Counted from the stretch's first letter, positions 16,402-24,916 are shown. The stretch is 30,780 nt of DNA from Caulobacteraceae bacterium (GCA_013815405.1 JACDGF010000001.1:1-30780); one strand, 5' to 3'. The notes: generated by a model not told the origin, from the sequence alone. Made by a program: numbers and translations.

Positions 16402-17034
16402 ATGGATCGAACCGAAGCTCAGGCGTTGATCGAGGACGCCGCCAAAGAGTTCGACAATGGCCTGGGATGGAGTCTTTTGTATTGTCCCTGGGCCAATCTG
16501 TCCAAGTCTGAGGTGGCTCTGATCACACTTAATCCTGCGGGCCATGAACGGTCGACCGGCGTTTCCGTTGAGGAAGGATCGGCCTTCGTGCACCAGGACT
16601 GGTTAGGGAAGGGAGTGGGGCGAGAATCTCTGCAGCTTCAGGTTAAACAACTATGTGACATTGCGGCAGTCGACCCGGATGAAATGCTGGCGGGCTGCTT
16701 GGTTCCTTTTCGCTCGCCCTCATGGGCGGAATTGCCCCGCCGCGAAGAAGCCCTTCGGTTCGGAGTGAGTTTATGGCGCAAATTGCTCGGCGACCGCAGA
16801 CCCCGCCTGACCTTCACCTTGGGCGACGTGGCTTACCAGCAAATTCACGCGATTTTCGGAGCAGGGGCGACGAAGATGGCGCCGTCGGGATGGGGTAAAA
16901 TCTACATCAGCGCAAGTGATTACCCGGGTGGACGCTTGGTCGGCCTTCCTCATCTATCTCACTATAAATTGTTCAGTGACAACTCTCCAGGGTTGGAGCG
17001 AAGGAAAATCCTAGAGGAAATTCTCTCAGCTTGA
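16402..17034 (+). CDS. Possible uracil-DNA-glycosylase-superfamily protein
   Basis: This 210-residue protein has ALITLNPAG near residues 39-47, GCLVPFRSPSW in the middle, a TFTLGDVAYQQI strand-helix, and GLPHLSHYKLFS near the C-terminus. The order of a substrate-loop NPxx motif, a central LGxxA strand and a late HxSx motif is that of the uracil-DNA glycosylase fold. There HPS is the second catalytic motif; here it reads HLSH. This is pattern recognition only. ATG 16402 is preferred over ATG 16396 because GGAG at 16390-16393 is eight bases away. The gene is more A/T-rich than its housekeeping neighbours and divergent from the minus-strand pair, which points to a recently acquired module. Confidence 0.5.
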   Translation: MDRTEAQALIEDAAKEFDNGLGWSLLYCPWANLSKSEVALITLNPAGHERSTGVSVEEGSAFVHQDWLGKGVGRESLQLQVKQLCDIAAVDPDEMLAGCLVPFRSPSWAELPRREEALRFGVSLWRKLLGDRRPRLTFTLGDVAYQQIHAIFGAGATKMAPSGWGKIYISASDYPGGRLVGLPHLSHYKLFSDNSPGLERRKILEEILSA

Positions 17035-17085
17035 TCGTCAATCACGAAAATGGCTGCCACGCGCCCTTGAGAGATGTTGGCCAAT

Positions 17086-17091
17086 AGGAGG
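17086..17091 (+). promoter_or_regulatory. Perfect Shine-Dalgarno site that fixes a TTG start
   Basis: AGGAGG lies seven bases before the TTG at 17099. No in-frame ATG or GTG occurs ahead of the signal peptide, so this site decides the start of the YceI gene. Confidence 0.75.
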
Positions 17092-17098
17092 CACACCC

Positions 17099-17764
17099 TT
17101 GTCATCGATCGATACGCGGCCCTATCGCTCCCTCAGGCCTGTCGCCGGCGCGCTGATCGCCGCCGCGCTCACCCTGACCGCCCTCCCCGCCCTCGCCGCG
17201 CCCGCCTGCCCGTCCGGGCTGCCGCCAGGGGTGTTTTGCGGCGGGGAGGACATCACGGCCGCCACTGCCGGGACCTATGCGCTCGACCCCGCCCACGCGG
17301 CGGTCGTCGCCAAGGTTTCGCACCTGGGCTATTCCTACAGCGTGTTTCGCTTCGACAAGCTCGAGGGGACGCTGACGTGGGACCCGGCGGCGCCTCAGAG
17401 GTCCAAGCTCGCCGTGACGGTGGAGACCGGCTCGATCGCGACCAACGTCCCGGGCTTCGCCGCCCAGCTCTCCGGCGAGGGCTACCTGAAGTCCCGGGCG
17501 TTTCCCAAGGCGACCTTCGCCTCCACCGCCTTTCGCCGGAGCGACGCCACGCACGGGAAGGTCGACGGAACGCTCACCCTGATGGGCAAGACCGTGCCGG
17601 TCACCTTCGACGTGACCCTGGTCGGGGCCGGCAAGGGGTTCGGCAAACCGAGGATCGGGGTCGAGGCGCGGGCGATGCTCGATCCGGCCTCGATCGGCCT
17701 GCCGCCGGTGTTGAACCAGCCGATCCAACTCACGGTCGACGCGGAATTCGAGCGCAAGCCTTGA
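17099..17764 (+). CDS. YceI family periplasmic protein
   Basis: This 221-residue exported protein has a hydrophobic signal segment (AGALIAAALTLTALPALA, about residues 16-33) before AAPACP. The mature domain shows the YceI pattern: GTYALDPAHAAVVAKVSHLG, YSVFRFDKLEGTLTWDP, LKSRAFPKATFAST, and DGTLTLMGKTVPVTFDVTLV. YceI proteins are lipocalin-like barrels that bind isoprenoid or amide-bearing lipids in the periplasm; the ligand here is unknown. Translation starts at TTG behind a perfect AGGAGG. It sits upstream of rbfA in the same direction, with 97 nt between them, but is unlikely to be functionally linked. Confidence 0.88.
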   Translation: MSSIDTRPYRSLRPVAGALIAAALTLTALPALAAPACPSGLPPGVFCGGEDITAATAGTYALDPAHAAVVAKVSHLGYSYSVFRFDKLEGTLTWDPAAPQRSKLAVTVETGSIATNVPGFAAQLSGEGYLKSRAFPKATFASTAFRRSDATHGKVDGTLTLMGKTVPVTFDVTLVGAGKGFGKPRIGVEARAMLDPASIGLPPVLNQPIQLTVDAEFERKP

Positions 17765-17861
17765 GCAGGGCTCGCTGGACTTGATCCTTCACCGCGCCTA
17801 GAAGCGCGCCCTTCGCCGGCCAGGGTTCGATCTCCTGGCGGCGCAAACCGAGCTTCGCCCC

Positions 17862-18287
17862 ATGCCCCGCCCCTCCACCCCTGGGCGCCGCCCCAAGGCC
17901 GGTCCCTCCCAGCGCCAGCTTCGCGCCGGCGAGCTGGTGCGCCACGCCCTGGTGGAGATTCTGCGCGAGGCGGATCTGGCCGATCCGGCCCTGGCCAAGG
18001 TCTCGGTCACCTTGAGCGAGGTGAAGATCAGCCCCGACCTCAAGCACGCCGTCTGTTTCGTCGAGCCCCTGGGGGGGACGAACGCGGAGGCGGTGGTGGC
18101 GGCGCTGAACCGGGCCTCGAAGTTCCTGCGCGGGCGCCTGGGCCACGTGATCGAGATGCGGTTCACCCCGACCCTGAAGTTCGTTCACGACGACAGCTTC
18201 GACGCGGCGGCGTCGATCGGCCGCCTGCTGGACGACCCCCGCGTCCGGCGCGACCTGGCGGCGCCGGGCGAGGGCGAAGGGGGCTAG
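17862..18287 (+). CDS. rbfA: Ribosome-binding factor A
   Basis: This 141-residue protein starts with a basic head, then QRQLRAGELVRHALVEILRE. The KH-like core follows: VSVTLSEVKISPDLKHAVCF, then RASKFLRGRLGHVIEMRFTP and TLKFVHDDSFD. RbfA binds the immature 30S subunit and helps mature the 5' end of 16S rRNA, especially in the cold. The stop is immediately followed by the truB start with no spacing, so the two are translationally coupled. The usual upstream partner infB is absent; a YceI gene takes its place. Confidence 0.95.
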   Translation: MPRPSTPGRRPKAGPSQRQLRAGELVRHALVEILREADLADPALAKVSVTLSEVKISPDLKHAVCFVEPLGGTNAEAVVAALNRASKFLRGRLGHVIEMRFTPTLKFVHDDSFDAAASIGRLLDDPRVRRDLAAPGEGEGG

Positions 18288-19217
18288 ATGCCGCGGCGCC
18301 GCAAGGGCGAGGCGGTCTCGGGATGGATCTGCCTGGACAAGCCTTCCGACCTGGGTTCGACCCAGGCGGTGGGGCGGGTGCGGCGAGCGTTCAACGCCCG
18401 GAAGGCCGGGCATGCAGGCACTCTCGATCCCCTGGCGACCGGCATCCTGCCCATCGCGCTGGGCGAAGCGACCAAGACCGTCTCGTTCCTGATGGAGGCC
18501 CGGAAGACCTATCGCTTCACCATCGCCTGGGGGGTCGAGACCGCCAGCTTCGATCGCGAGGGCGCGGTCACGGCGACCTCCGACGCGCGCCCGGCGGCCG
18601 CGGCGGTCGGCGAGGCGCTCAAGGCTTTCGTGGGCGAGATCGACCAGGTTCCCCCGGCCTTTTCGGCGGTCAAGGTCGGCGGCGCGCGCGCCTATGACCT
18701 GGCCCGCGAGGGCGTGGCGCTGGACTTGGCGGCGCGCAAGATCGTCATTCACGACGCGCGCCTGGTCGAGGCGCCAGACGCCGATCACGCCATAGTGGAG
18801 ATCACCTGCGGCAAGGGGACCTACGTCCGCGCCCTGGTGCGCGACCTCGCCGCGTCGCTGGGCGCCCGGGCCCACGTCAGCGCGCTTCGCCGCACGCGCG
18901 TGGGCCCGTTCACCGAGGCGCGGGCGATAGCACTGGAAAGCCTGGAGGCTTTGTGTCATAGGGGGGGGCCTCTGGAGGCCTTGCTTCCGGTCGAGACCGC
19001 CCTGGACGACATCCCGGAGCTGGCCGTGACCACCGAAGACGCCTTCAGGCTGACGCAGGGACGATCGATCGTTCTGCTCCCCCGGCAGGTTGAGACCTTG
19101 AAGGCGCGGCTATCCGCCTCCCGCATGGTTTCGGCCCGACATGAGCGGAAAATCGTGGCGCTCTGCGAGATGCGGGCGGGACGGCTCAATCCCACCCGTG
19201 TCTTTCATCTCACCTGA
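18288..19217 (+). CDS. truB: tRNA pseudouridine(55) synthase
   Basis: This 309-residue enzyme forms pseudouridine 55 in the T-loop of tRNAs. It opens with SGWICLDKPSDLGSTQAVGR, then carries the catalytic motif HAGTLDPLATGILPIALGEA with the nucleophile at Asp47. KTYRFTIAWGVETASFDREG and QVPPAFSAVKVGGARAYDLA follow, then CGKGTYVRALVRDLAASLG. The C-terminal part is the short alphaproteobacterial form. The ATG directly follows the rbfA stop, and rpsO begins 15 nt after its end, so rbfA, truB and rpsO read as one operon. Confidence 0.96.
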   Translation: MPRRRKGEAVSGWICLDKPSDLGSTQAVGRVRRAFNARKAGHAGTLDPLATGILPIALGEATKTVSFLMEARKTYRFTIAWGVETASFDREGAVTATSDARPAAAAVGEALKAFVGEIDQVPPAFSAVKVGGARAYDLAREGVALDLAARKIVIHDARLVEAPDADHAIVEITCGKGTYVRALVRDLAASLGARAHVSALRRTRVGPFTEARAIALESLEALCHRGGPLEALLPVETALDDIPELAVTTEDAFRLTQGRSIVLLPRQVETLKARLSASRMVSARHERKIVALCEMRAGRLNPTRVFHLT

Positions 19218-19232
19218 GCGGAAAGTCATCCG

Positions 19233-19502
19233 ATGTCGATCACCGCGCAACGCAAGACCGAACTGATCGGGACCCATGCCCGTTCCACCGGCGACACCGG
19301 GTCGGCCGAGGTGCAGGTGGCGATCCTGTCCGAACGGATCGCCAACCTCACCGAGCACTTCAAGACCCACAAGAAGGACAACCACTCGCGCCGGGGCCTG
19401 TTGAAACTGGTCTCGCAACGCCGCTCGCTGCTCGATCACCTGAAGCTGTCCGACGACGGGCGCTATCAGTCCCTGATCGGCACGCTGGGGCTGCGCCGCT
19501 AG
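19233..19502 (+). CDS. rpsO: Small ribosomal subunit protein uS15
   Basis: This 89-residue protein has the standard length. It shows the family sequence [40 protein letters not shown], then [18 protein letters not shown]. uS15 binds the central domain of 16S rRNA early in 30S assembly. GCGGAAAG lies upstream of the ATG within the 15-nt gap after truB. It is followed by a 228-nt leader before pnp, the classical rpsO-pnp order. Confidence 0.97.
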   Translation: MSITAQRKTELIGTHARSTGDTGSAEVQVAILSERIANLTEHFKTHKKDNHSRRGLLKLVSQRRSLLDHLKLSDDGRYQSLIGTLGLRR

Positions 19503-19730
19503 TCAAACCTTAGAAGATTTCCGACGCCCGCCATCGACAGGCACGGCGGCGCCGGCGCGGCTCGGCCGATCATCGGCCCAGAGCCCACACGCCGAGGGTT
19601 CGAAAAGCAATCCTCATCCGCCTGTCGTGAAGGAGAGGATTCGGAAGCAACCGGCCTTAGACAGCCACACCGTCCCTGTCCGCCCCGCGAGGAATTCGCC
19701 TGCGGGATTCGATCAAGAAAGAACGAAAGC
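19503..19730 (+). promoter_or_regulatory. rpsO-pnp intergenic leader
   Basis: These 228 bases carry no gene. They include a short palindrome GGCCGAT-C-ATCGGCC at 19564-19578, and a G/A-rich stretch near 19629-19645 (GTGAAGGAGAGGATTCGG). AAGAAAGAACGAAAG gives a purine-rich site just before the pnp ATG. In E. coli the equivalent leader folds into hairpins cut by RNase III and used by PNPase to control its own mRNA. Whether this leader does so is inference; the hairpin seen is short. Confidence 0.4.
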
Positions 19731-21875
19731 ATGTTCGATATTCGACGCAAATCCATCGACTGGGCCGGCCGCAAGCTGACCCTGGAGACCGGCCGCATGG
19801 CCCGCCAGGCCGACGGCGCGGTGCTCGCCACCTACGGAGAGACCACGGTGCTGGCCGCCGTGGTGTTCGACAAGGCCCCCAAGCCGGGCCTCGATTTCTT
19901 CCCCCTGACCGTCAACTATCAGGAGAAGACCTTCGCCGCCGGCAAGATCCCCGGCGGCTTCTTCAAGCGCGAGGGGCGGCCTTCGGAGAAGGAAACCCTG
20001 GTCTCCCGCCTGATCGACCGGCCGATCCGGCCGCTGTTCGTCAAGGGCTTCAAGCACGAGACCCAGGTGATCATCACCGTGCTCTCGCACGACCTGGAGA
20101 ACGATCCCGACATCGTCGCCATGGTCGCGGCCTCCGCGGCCCTCACCCTTTCGGGGGTTCCGTTCATGGGCCCGATCGGCGCCGCGCGGGTCGGCTTCAT
20201 CGACGGGGAATATGTGCTCAACCCGACCCTCGAGCAGCTCAAGGACAAGGCCAACCGCCTCGACCTGGTGGTGGCCGGGACCGACGACGCGGTGATGATG
20301 GTCGAATCCGAGATCCAGGAGATGGGTGAAGACGAGGTCCTGGGCGGGGTGATGTTCGCCCACCGCGGCTTCCAGCCGGTGATCCAGGCGATCATCGATC
20401 TGGCGGAACACTCCGCCAAGGAGCCGTTCGAGTTCACCCCGGAAGATCACGATGCGATCCAGGCCCAGGTGGCCGGGCTGATCGGAGGCGATCTGAAGGC
20501 CGCCTACGCCGTGACCGCCAAGGGCGCCCGCCACGACGCGGTCTCCGCCGCCAAGGCCAAGGCGTTGGCGACCCTCGGGAAGTCTGACCAGAACCCCGCC
20601 GGCCTCGATCCCGCCAAGCTCGGCGGCGTGTTCAAGGCCTGCGAGGCCGACGTCGTCCGCCGCGCCATCCTGGACACCGGCAAGCGGATCGACGGCCGCT
20701 CGGTGGACACGGTGCGCCCGATCGTCTCGGAGGTGTCGGTCCTGCCGCGCACCCACGGCTCGGCGCTCTTCACCCGCGGCGAGACCCAGGCCCTGGTGGT
20801 CGCCACCCTGGGGACGGGCGACGACGAGCAGTTCATCGACGCCCTGGAAGGCACCTACAAGGAAGCCTTCCTGCTCCACTACAACTTCCCGCCCTATTCG
20901 GTGGGCGAGACCGGCCGGATGAACGCGCCCGGGCGCCGGGAGATCGGCCACGGCAAGCTCGCCTGGCGAGCGGTCCGCCCGATGCTGCCGGCCAAGGAAG
21001 ACTTCCCCTACACCGTCCGCCTGGTCTCGGAGATCACCGAATCCAACGGCTCATCCTCCATGGCCTCGGTGTGCGGCGCGTCCCTGGCCCTGATGGACGC
21101 GGGCGTCCCCTTGAAGAAGCCGGTCAGCGGCATCGCCATGGGCCTGATCCTGGAGAAGGACGGTTTCGCGGTGCTCTCCGACATCCTGGGAGACGAAGAC
21201 CACCTGGGCGACATGGACTTCAAGGTCGCCGGCACCGCCGACGGCATCACCTCCCTGCAGATGGACATCAAGATCCCCGGCATCACCGAGGCGATCATGA
21301 AACAGGCGCTGGCCCAGGCCAAGGACGGGCGGCTGCACATCCTGGGTGAAATGGCCAAGGCGATCGACGGCGCCCGCCCGGACGTCGGCGAATACGCCCC
21401 CAAGATCGAGACCATCACCATCCCCACCGACAAGATTCGCGAAGTGATCGGCACCGGTGGCAAGGTGATCCGCGAAATCGTCGCGACGACCGGGGCCAAG
21501 GTCGACGTCAACGACGAGGGGGTGATCAAGGTCGCCGCCGCCGACGGGGCCAAGATCAAGGCGGCGATCGACTGGATCCGCTCGATCACCTCCGAGCCGG
21601 AGGTCGGGCAGATCTACGACGGCAAGGTGGTCAAGATCGTCGACTTCGGCGCCTTCGTGAACTTCTTCGGGGCCAAGGACGGCCTGGTCCACGTCAGCCA
21701 GATCGCCAACGAACGGGTCAACAAGGTCTCCGACGTCCTTACCGAAGGCCAGGCGGTCAAGGTGAAGCTGCTGGGCTTCGACGACCGGGGCAAGACCCGG
21801 CTTTCCATGAAGATCGTCGACCAGGCGACCGGCGAAGACCTGACCCAGCGCCAACCGGCGGCCGTGGACGCGTAA
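19731..21875 (+). CDS. pnp: Polyribonucleotide nucleotidyltransferase (PNPase)
   Basis: This 714-residue phosphorolytic 3'-5' exoribonuclease is part of the RNA degradosome. It has two RNase PH domains. The first starts [20 protein letters not shown] and has the [19 protein letters not shown] motif. The second, from about residue 310, contains [20 protein letters not shown] and the NFPPYSVGE stretch. A KH domain ([17 protein letters not shown], about residues 565-590) and an S1 domain ([20 protein letters not shown], then GLVHVSQIA) end the protein. All parts are intact and the length is normal. The product also makes short 3' tails in reverse. It is preceded by a 228-nt leader and followed by a large palindromic element. 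Confidence 0.97.
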   Translation: MFDIRRKSIDWAGRKLTLETGRMARQADGAVLATYGETTVLAAVVFDKAPKPGLDFFPLTVNYQEKTFAAGKIPGGFFKREGRPSEKETLVSRLIDRPIRPLFVKGFKHETQVIITVLSHDLENDPDIVAMVAASAALTLSGVPFMGPIGAARVGFIDGEYVLNPTLEQLKDKANRLDLVVAGTDDAVMMVESEIQEMGEDEVLGGVMFAHRGFQPVIQAIIDLAEHSAKEPFEFTPEDHDAIQAQVAGLIGGDLKAAYAVTAKGARHDAVSAAKAKALATLGKSDQNPAGLDPAKLGGVFKACEADVVRRAILDTGKRIDGRSVDTVRPIVSEVSVLPRTHGSALFTRGETQALVVATLGTGDDEQFIDALEGTYKEAFLLHYNFPPYSVGETGRMNAPGRREIGHGKLAWRAVRPMLPAKEDFPYTVRLVSEITESNGSSSMASVCGASLALMDAGVPLKKPVSGIAMGLILEKDGFAVLSDILGDEDHLGDMDFKVAGTADGITSLQMDIKIPGITEAIMKQALAQAKDGRLHILGEMAKAIDGARPDVGEYAPKIETITIPTDKIREVIGTGGKVIREIVATTGAKVDVNDEGVIKVAAADGAKIKAAIDWIRSITSEPEVGQIYDGKVVKIVDFGAFVNFFGAKDGLVHVSQIANERVNKVSDVLTEGQAVKVKLLGFDDRGKTRLSMKIVDQATGEDLTQRQPAAVDA

Positions 21876-21894
21876 GGGGCGACCCCACCTTCTT

Positions 21895-22037
21895 CCTCCC
21901 TCCCCTTCATGGGGAGGGACAGGCGGCGAAGCCGCCAGGGTGGGGAAGTGGGACGAAACCCTCTGGCCTAGCGGGTGATCCAGACTTCCCCACCCGGATC
22001 GCTTCGCGATCGTCCCTCCCCATGAAGGGGAGGGAGG
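21895..22037. repeat. Large nested palindromic element with perfect 25-bp terminal arms
   Basis: The outer arms at 21895-21919 and 22013-22037 are exact reverse complements over 25 bp. Inside, 21938-21949 and 21984-21995 are exact complements over 12 bp. Each half also carries a small hairpin (GGCGGC-GAA-GCCGCC near 21923-21936 and GATCG-CTTCG-CGATC near 21998-22012). The whole 143-bp element is therefore a nested, cruciform-capable structure. It begins 20 nt after the pnp stop and ends 30 nt before the mazF stop. It resembles the mobile extragenic palindromes of Caulobacterales and may also act as a bidirectional transcript end. Confidence 0.8.
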
Positions 22038-22066
22038 GCGCGGAATTGATCCCGGGGCCGTGCGCT

Positions 22067-22396
22067 TCAGTCCGCCAGGCCGAGGACAAAGGCGAGAGCG
22101 GTGTTGAGCTTGGCTTGTTCGGCGGGATTTAGGCGTCCGATCCTGAGCCCTAGCCGCTCGCGCCTGATGGTGACGGGTTTGTCAGCCATCACCTGCGATG
22201 GAAACCGCAGCCCGTTGTCCGAGTTCGGCTCGACCGTGACGCGAAAGTCGGACTTGGCCGATACATCCGACGTCATCGGGCAGATGACCACGGACGCGTG
22301 TTTATCGGGAAGCGCATCGGTCTGCACGATCACCGCCGGCCGGGGTTTGCCGTAGTCGCCGCCGACCGCAACGGTGACCACGTCACCGCGCCGCAT
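22067..22396 (-). CDS. mazF: MazF/PemK-type mRNA interferase toxin
   Basis: The 109 residues follow the MazF/PemK pattern: MRRGDVVTVAVGGDYGKPRP with the conserved Arg-Pro at 19-20, then AVIVQTD, SVVICPMTSD, and SQVMADKPVTIRRERLG near the C-terminus. Such toxins cleave mRNA at specific short sequences and stop growth when released from their antitoxin. It overlaps the antitoxin gene upstream by 14 nt, the usual coupled arrangement. It ends 30 nt from the palindromic element, facing pnp. All parts appear intact, so an active toxin is likely. Confidence 0.9.
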   Translation of the reverse strand: MRRGDVVTVAVGGDYGKPRPAVIVQTDALPDKHASVVICPMTSDVSAKSDFRVTVEPNSDNGLRFPSQVMADKPVTIRRERLGLRIGRLNPAEQAKLNTALAFVLGLAD

Positions 22397-22595
22397 CAGC
22401 GTCGAATTCGGAGATTGTCTCGATCCACAACAAGGCGTCGCGTTCGGCTCGCGGATCGAGCGCCGCCACCTGAGCGGCCACTCGACGTCGGACCGCCTGC
22501 GAACGCGCGTCCGGCACGATTAGTCTCAACTCGCGCGAACCGTGAGCGCGGCGGCGAGCGCGCATCATCTTCATCCGTTGCGCGGGTTCCACCAT
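22383..22595 (-). CDS. mazE: MazE-type antitoxin (DUF3018-like)
   Basis: This protein has about 70 residues. A basic head (RMKMMRARRRAHGSRELRLI) is followed by VPDARSQAVRRRVAAQVAAL and an acidic tail (IETISEFDADAAR). The pattern fits the small antitoxins annotated as MazE family in Proteobacteria (DUF3018), not the AbrB-fold MazE of E. coli. The ATG at 22595 has GGAG six bases upstream and is preferred; ATG 22601 and GTG 22607 are alternatives with poor spacing. The promoter region contains a perfect 18-bp palindrome, a likely site for autoregulation by MazE or the MazEF complex. Confidence 0.8.
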   Translation of the reverse strand: MVEPAQRMKMMRARRRAHGSRELRLIVPDARSQAVRRRVAAQVAALDPRAERDALLWIETISEFDADAAR

Positions 22596-22621
22596 CGACA
22601 TCTCCACTGTCCGCGCACACT

Positions 22622-22639
22622 ATCGTAACGCGTTACGAT
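22622..22639. promoter_or_regulatory. Perfect 18-bp palindrome, probable mazEF operator
   Basis: ATCGTAACGCGTTACGAT is identical to its reverse complement. It lies 27 nt upstream of the mazE start and 47 nt upstream of the divergent restriction gene. Toxin-antitoxin operons are usually repressed by the antitoxin binding a palindrome over the promoter, so this is the expected operator. Its position between two divergent genes means it could control both. Confidence 0.7.
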
Positions 22640-22685
22640 CCGTCAAAGACGCTTCGGCGCACTCCACCATTTTGAGGAAATAGCA

Positions 22686-23573
22686 ATGCCACGGACGCAA
22701 TCCGAAGAGGGCGCGAAATTTGTTCGATATTTCGGACCTCTCCTTGACGCCCTCCGCAAATTGGGTGGCTCAGGTACACCAGAGGAAGTCGCTGAACGGA
22801 TCGCCCACGACGAGGATGTTTCCGACGAGGAGAGAAACGAACTGCTCCCTTCCGGTGAGCCTCGCTACCGCAATCAGGTGCATTGGGCCAGATTTTACTT
22901 GGTCAAGGAGGGGCTGGTCGATGCATCCAAGCGAGGCGTTTGGAGTCTCTCGGAACGGGGACAAACTATACGGCTTTCTCCCGACCAAGCGAGGGCAATT
23001 TTTCTGAAGTGGGTGCGCATATTCCAGGACCAGCGTCGGGCGAAGGCCACACCCGCAGAGCCCAACCTGGTGCAAATACCTGCACAGACGCCCGGCTCGA
23101 TTGGCACGTACCGAGGCGACGTGATTGATTTGATGCTGTCTATTCCGCCCGCCGGCTTCGAGCGCTTGGCGCAGCGCCTATTGCGGGAAGCGGGTTTCGT
23201 CCAGGTTGTGGTGACCGGCAGTAGCAGCGACGGGGGAATCGATGGGCACGGCACGCTGCGAATAAACCCGCTCGTCTCATTCAAAGTCTTGTTTCAATGT
23301 AAACGCTACGCGGGCTCGGTCACTCCGTCGCAGGTACGGGATTTCAGAGGGGCCATGGCCGGCAGGGCGGACAAGGGAATTATCATCACTACCGGCGCCT
23401 TCACCACCGAAGCCACCAGGGAAGCGTCCCGCGATGGAGTTCCACCAATTGAGCTCATTGATGGGCCCCGGCTGGTGGAAATGCTCGAGCGCCTTGGGCT
23501 CGGATTGAAGGCGGTTACGACCTTTGAAATTGACGACGCATTCTTCAACGAGTTCCGAAACAAGTTGGAGTGA
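22686..23573 (+). CDS. Mrr-type restriction endonuclease
   Basis: This 295-residue protein has an N-terminal winged-helix Mrr_N-like domain (about residues 10-95), with PLLDALRKLGGSGTPEEVAE and GVWSLSERG. A C-terminal Mrr catalytic domain (about 150-270) follows. It has GFERLAQRLLREAGF, GGIDGHG at 183-189 with Asp186, and FQCKRYAG with Gln204 and Lys206, which give the D-x-n-QxK active site. Mrr enzymes cut methylated or otherwise foreign DNA. The start has GAGG 13-16 nt upstream, further than usual. It is divergent from mazEF across the 18-bp palindrome and visibly less GC-rich than pnp, which suggests acquisition. No methyltransferase is nearby, as expected for modification-dependent enzymes. 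Confidence 0.9.
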   Translation: MPRTQSEEGAKFVRYFGPLLDALRKLGGSGTPEEVAERIAHDEDVSDEERNELLPSGEPRYRNQVHWARFYLVKEGLVDASKRGVWSLSERGQTIRLSPDQARAIFLKWVRIFQDQRRAKATPAEPNLVQIPAQTPGSIGTYRGDVIDLMLSIPPAGFERLAQRLLREAGFVQVVVTGSSSDGGIDGHGTLRINPLVSFKVLFQCKRYAGSVTPSQVRDFRGAMAGRADKGIIITTGAFTTEATREASRDGVPPIELIDGPRLVEMLERLGLGLKAVTTFEIDDAFFNEFRNKLE

Positions 23574-23598
23574 TGTTGCCGCAGGGGCCTGTGTCGAC

Positions 23599-24060
23599 TC
23601 ACCCTCGTTTCCAGTACACCCCCGAGCGCGCCACGCAGCGGGCCGGTAGGTCCTTGGCGCCGGCCTCGACGTAACCGAGGGCGGTCATCAGGTCGGCGAC
23701 CAGGGCCTGGGCGGCAGGGGCCGCGGCGGCGTCGCGGCGATAGTCTTCGCCCAAGCGATCATGGAGCAACGGGTCGATGCCGGCCATGGCAGGCAGGCCG
23801 TCCAGGGTGGCCTCGATGGCGGCGGAGCGGGCGGTGGCGGAGGCCATGACGTCTCGCATCGCGATCATCAGCTTATCGTTCGCCGCCAGAGGCGCCGGCT
23901 CGGCGTAGGGCAAGCCGAGGCGCTCGATGGCGCGGGCCAGATGATTGCCCTCGGCCGAATGCAGGGCGCGGGCGCGCTTCCAAACCGCGTGCAGCTCGGT
24001 CTGGCTGCGCTGGCGAAGCTTGCCCCGCGTCCAGCCGCCGATGAAGACCTCGTCCTTCAT
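23599..24060 (-). CDS. Uncharacterised conserved-looking protein
   Basis: This 153-residue protein begins MKDEVFIGGWTRGKLRQRSQ, and is helical and Ala-rich. It contains ELHAVWKRARALHSAEGNHL, ANDKLMIAMRDVMASATARS and a C-terminal LPARCVARSGVYWKRG. The start of the frame is followed by sensible charged helices with normal high-GC codon use, so it is likely real. GGGGAGG lies almost adjacent to the ATG, closer than usual. I recognise no family. It is divergent from the alpha/beta hydrolase gene, with 66 nt between starts, and converges on the Mrr gene. Confidence 0.6.
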   Translation of the reverse strand: MKDEVFIGGWTRGKLRQRSQTELHAVWKRARALHSAEGNHLARAIERLGLPYAEPAPLAANDKLMIAMRDVMASATARSAAIEATLDGLPAMAGIDPLLHDRLGEDYRRDAAAAPAAQALVADLMTALGYVEAGAKDLPARCVARSGVYWKRG

Positions 24061-24126
24061 GCCTCCCCGATTAAGGCGCCCGCGCCCCTTGGCTCAAGAG
24101 CCGCGTTCCCGTCTAACCTCCCCGGC

Positions 24127-24906
24127 ATGGCGTGTTTCCAATCGGCGGGGCCGGCCCTCGCCTACGACGACATCCGGCCGGCGGGCGGTGAAAGCGGAAC
24201 CGTCGTCCTGGTCCACGGCTTCGCGACCAACCGCGCCGAGACTTGGCGGCGGCTGGGGTGGCTCACCGCGTTCGAACGCCGGGGCTGGCGCGCCGTCGCC
24301 CTCGACTTGCGCGGCCACGGGACGAGCGACAAACCGCATGACCCCGCGCTCTACGCCCGCGGTGACATGGCCGGCGACATCGTCGCTTTGATGGACCACC
24401 TTGGGGTGGAGCGCGCCGACCTGATGGGCTACTCGCTCGGCGCGCACCTCTGCCTGACGGCGGCGCTCGGCCGGCCCGATCGCTTCTCCAGCCTCATCCT
24501 GGGCGGCGTAGGCGCCCGCATGGCGCGGGGAGCGGTGCCGCCGCCCACCCGCTCGATGACGATGGGCCAAGCCATGCGCGCCGAGGATCCGGCCGCCATC
24601 CCCGACCCGATCCTCCGAAGCTTTCGCCGGTTCGCCGACGAGCAGGGCGAGGATCGCCTGGCCCTGGCCGCCTGCGCCGAGGGGGTGGCGACGGCGCCGA
24701 GCCGCGATGACCTTTCCGCCCTGGCGATTCCCGCGGTCGTGATCGCCGGGTCCCGCGACGAGATCGCCGGCGATCCGCGAGGCCTCGCCGACGCCATTCC
24801 CGGCGCGAAGGCCGTGAGCCTTCCGGCCTGCGACCACTTCAGCGCCATCCCCCACGCCCTCTTCAAGGCGGCGGTGTTCGACTTCCTGGAGGGGTGGGAG
24901 GACTGA
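24127..24906 (+). CDS. Alpha/beta hydrolase
   Basis: This 259-residue protein has the alpha/beta-hydrolase pattern: VVLVHGFATNRAETWRRLG (oxyanion HG), ALDLRGHGTSDKP, the nucleophile elbow GYSLG with Ser103, then Asp211 (SRDEI) and His237 (CDHFS). These give a complete Ser-Asp-His triad. The substrate cannot be named; small-molecule ester or lactone hydrolysis is typical of this group. The ATG at 24127 was chosen because the longer upstream frame is antisense to the neighbouring gene. No ribosome binding site is visible, so it may be leaderless. Confidence 0.88.
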   Translation: MACFQSAGPALAYDDIRPAGGESGTVVLVHGFATNRAETWRRLGWLTAFERRGWRAVALDLRGHGTSDKPHDPALYARGDMAGDIVALMDHLGVERADLMGYSLGAHLCLTAALGRPDRFSSLILGGVGARMARGAVPPPTRSMTMGQAMRAEDPAAIPDPILRSFRRFADEQGEDRLALAACAEGVATAPSRDDLSALAIPAVVIAGSRDEIAGDPRGLADAIPGAKAVSLPACDHFSAIPHALFKAAVFDFLEGWED

Positions 24907-24916
24907 CGCCCGGCCG

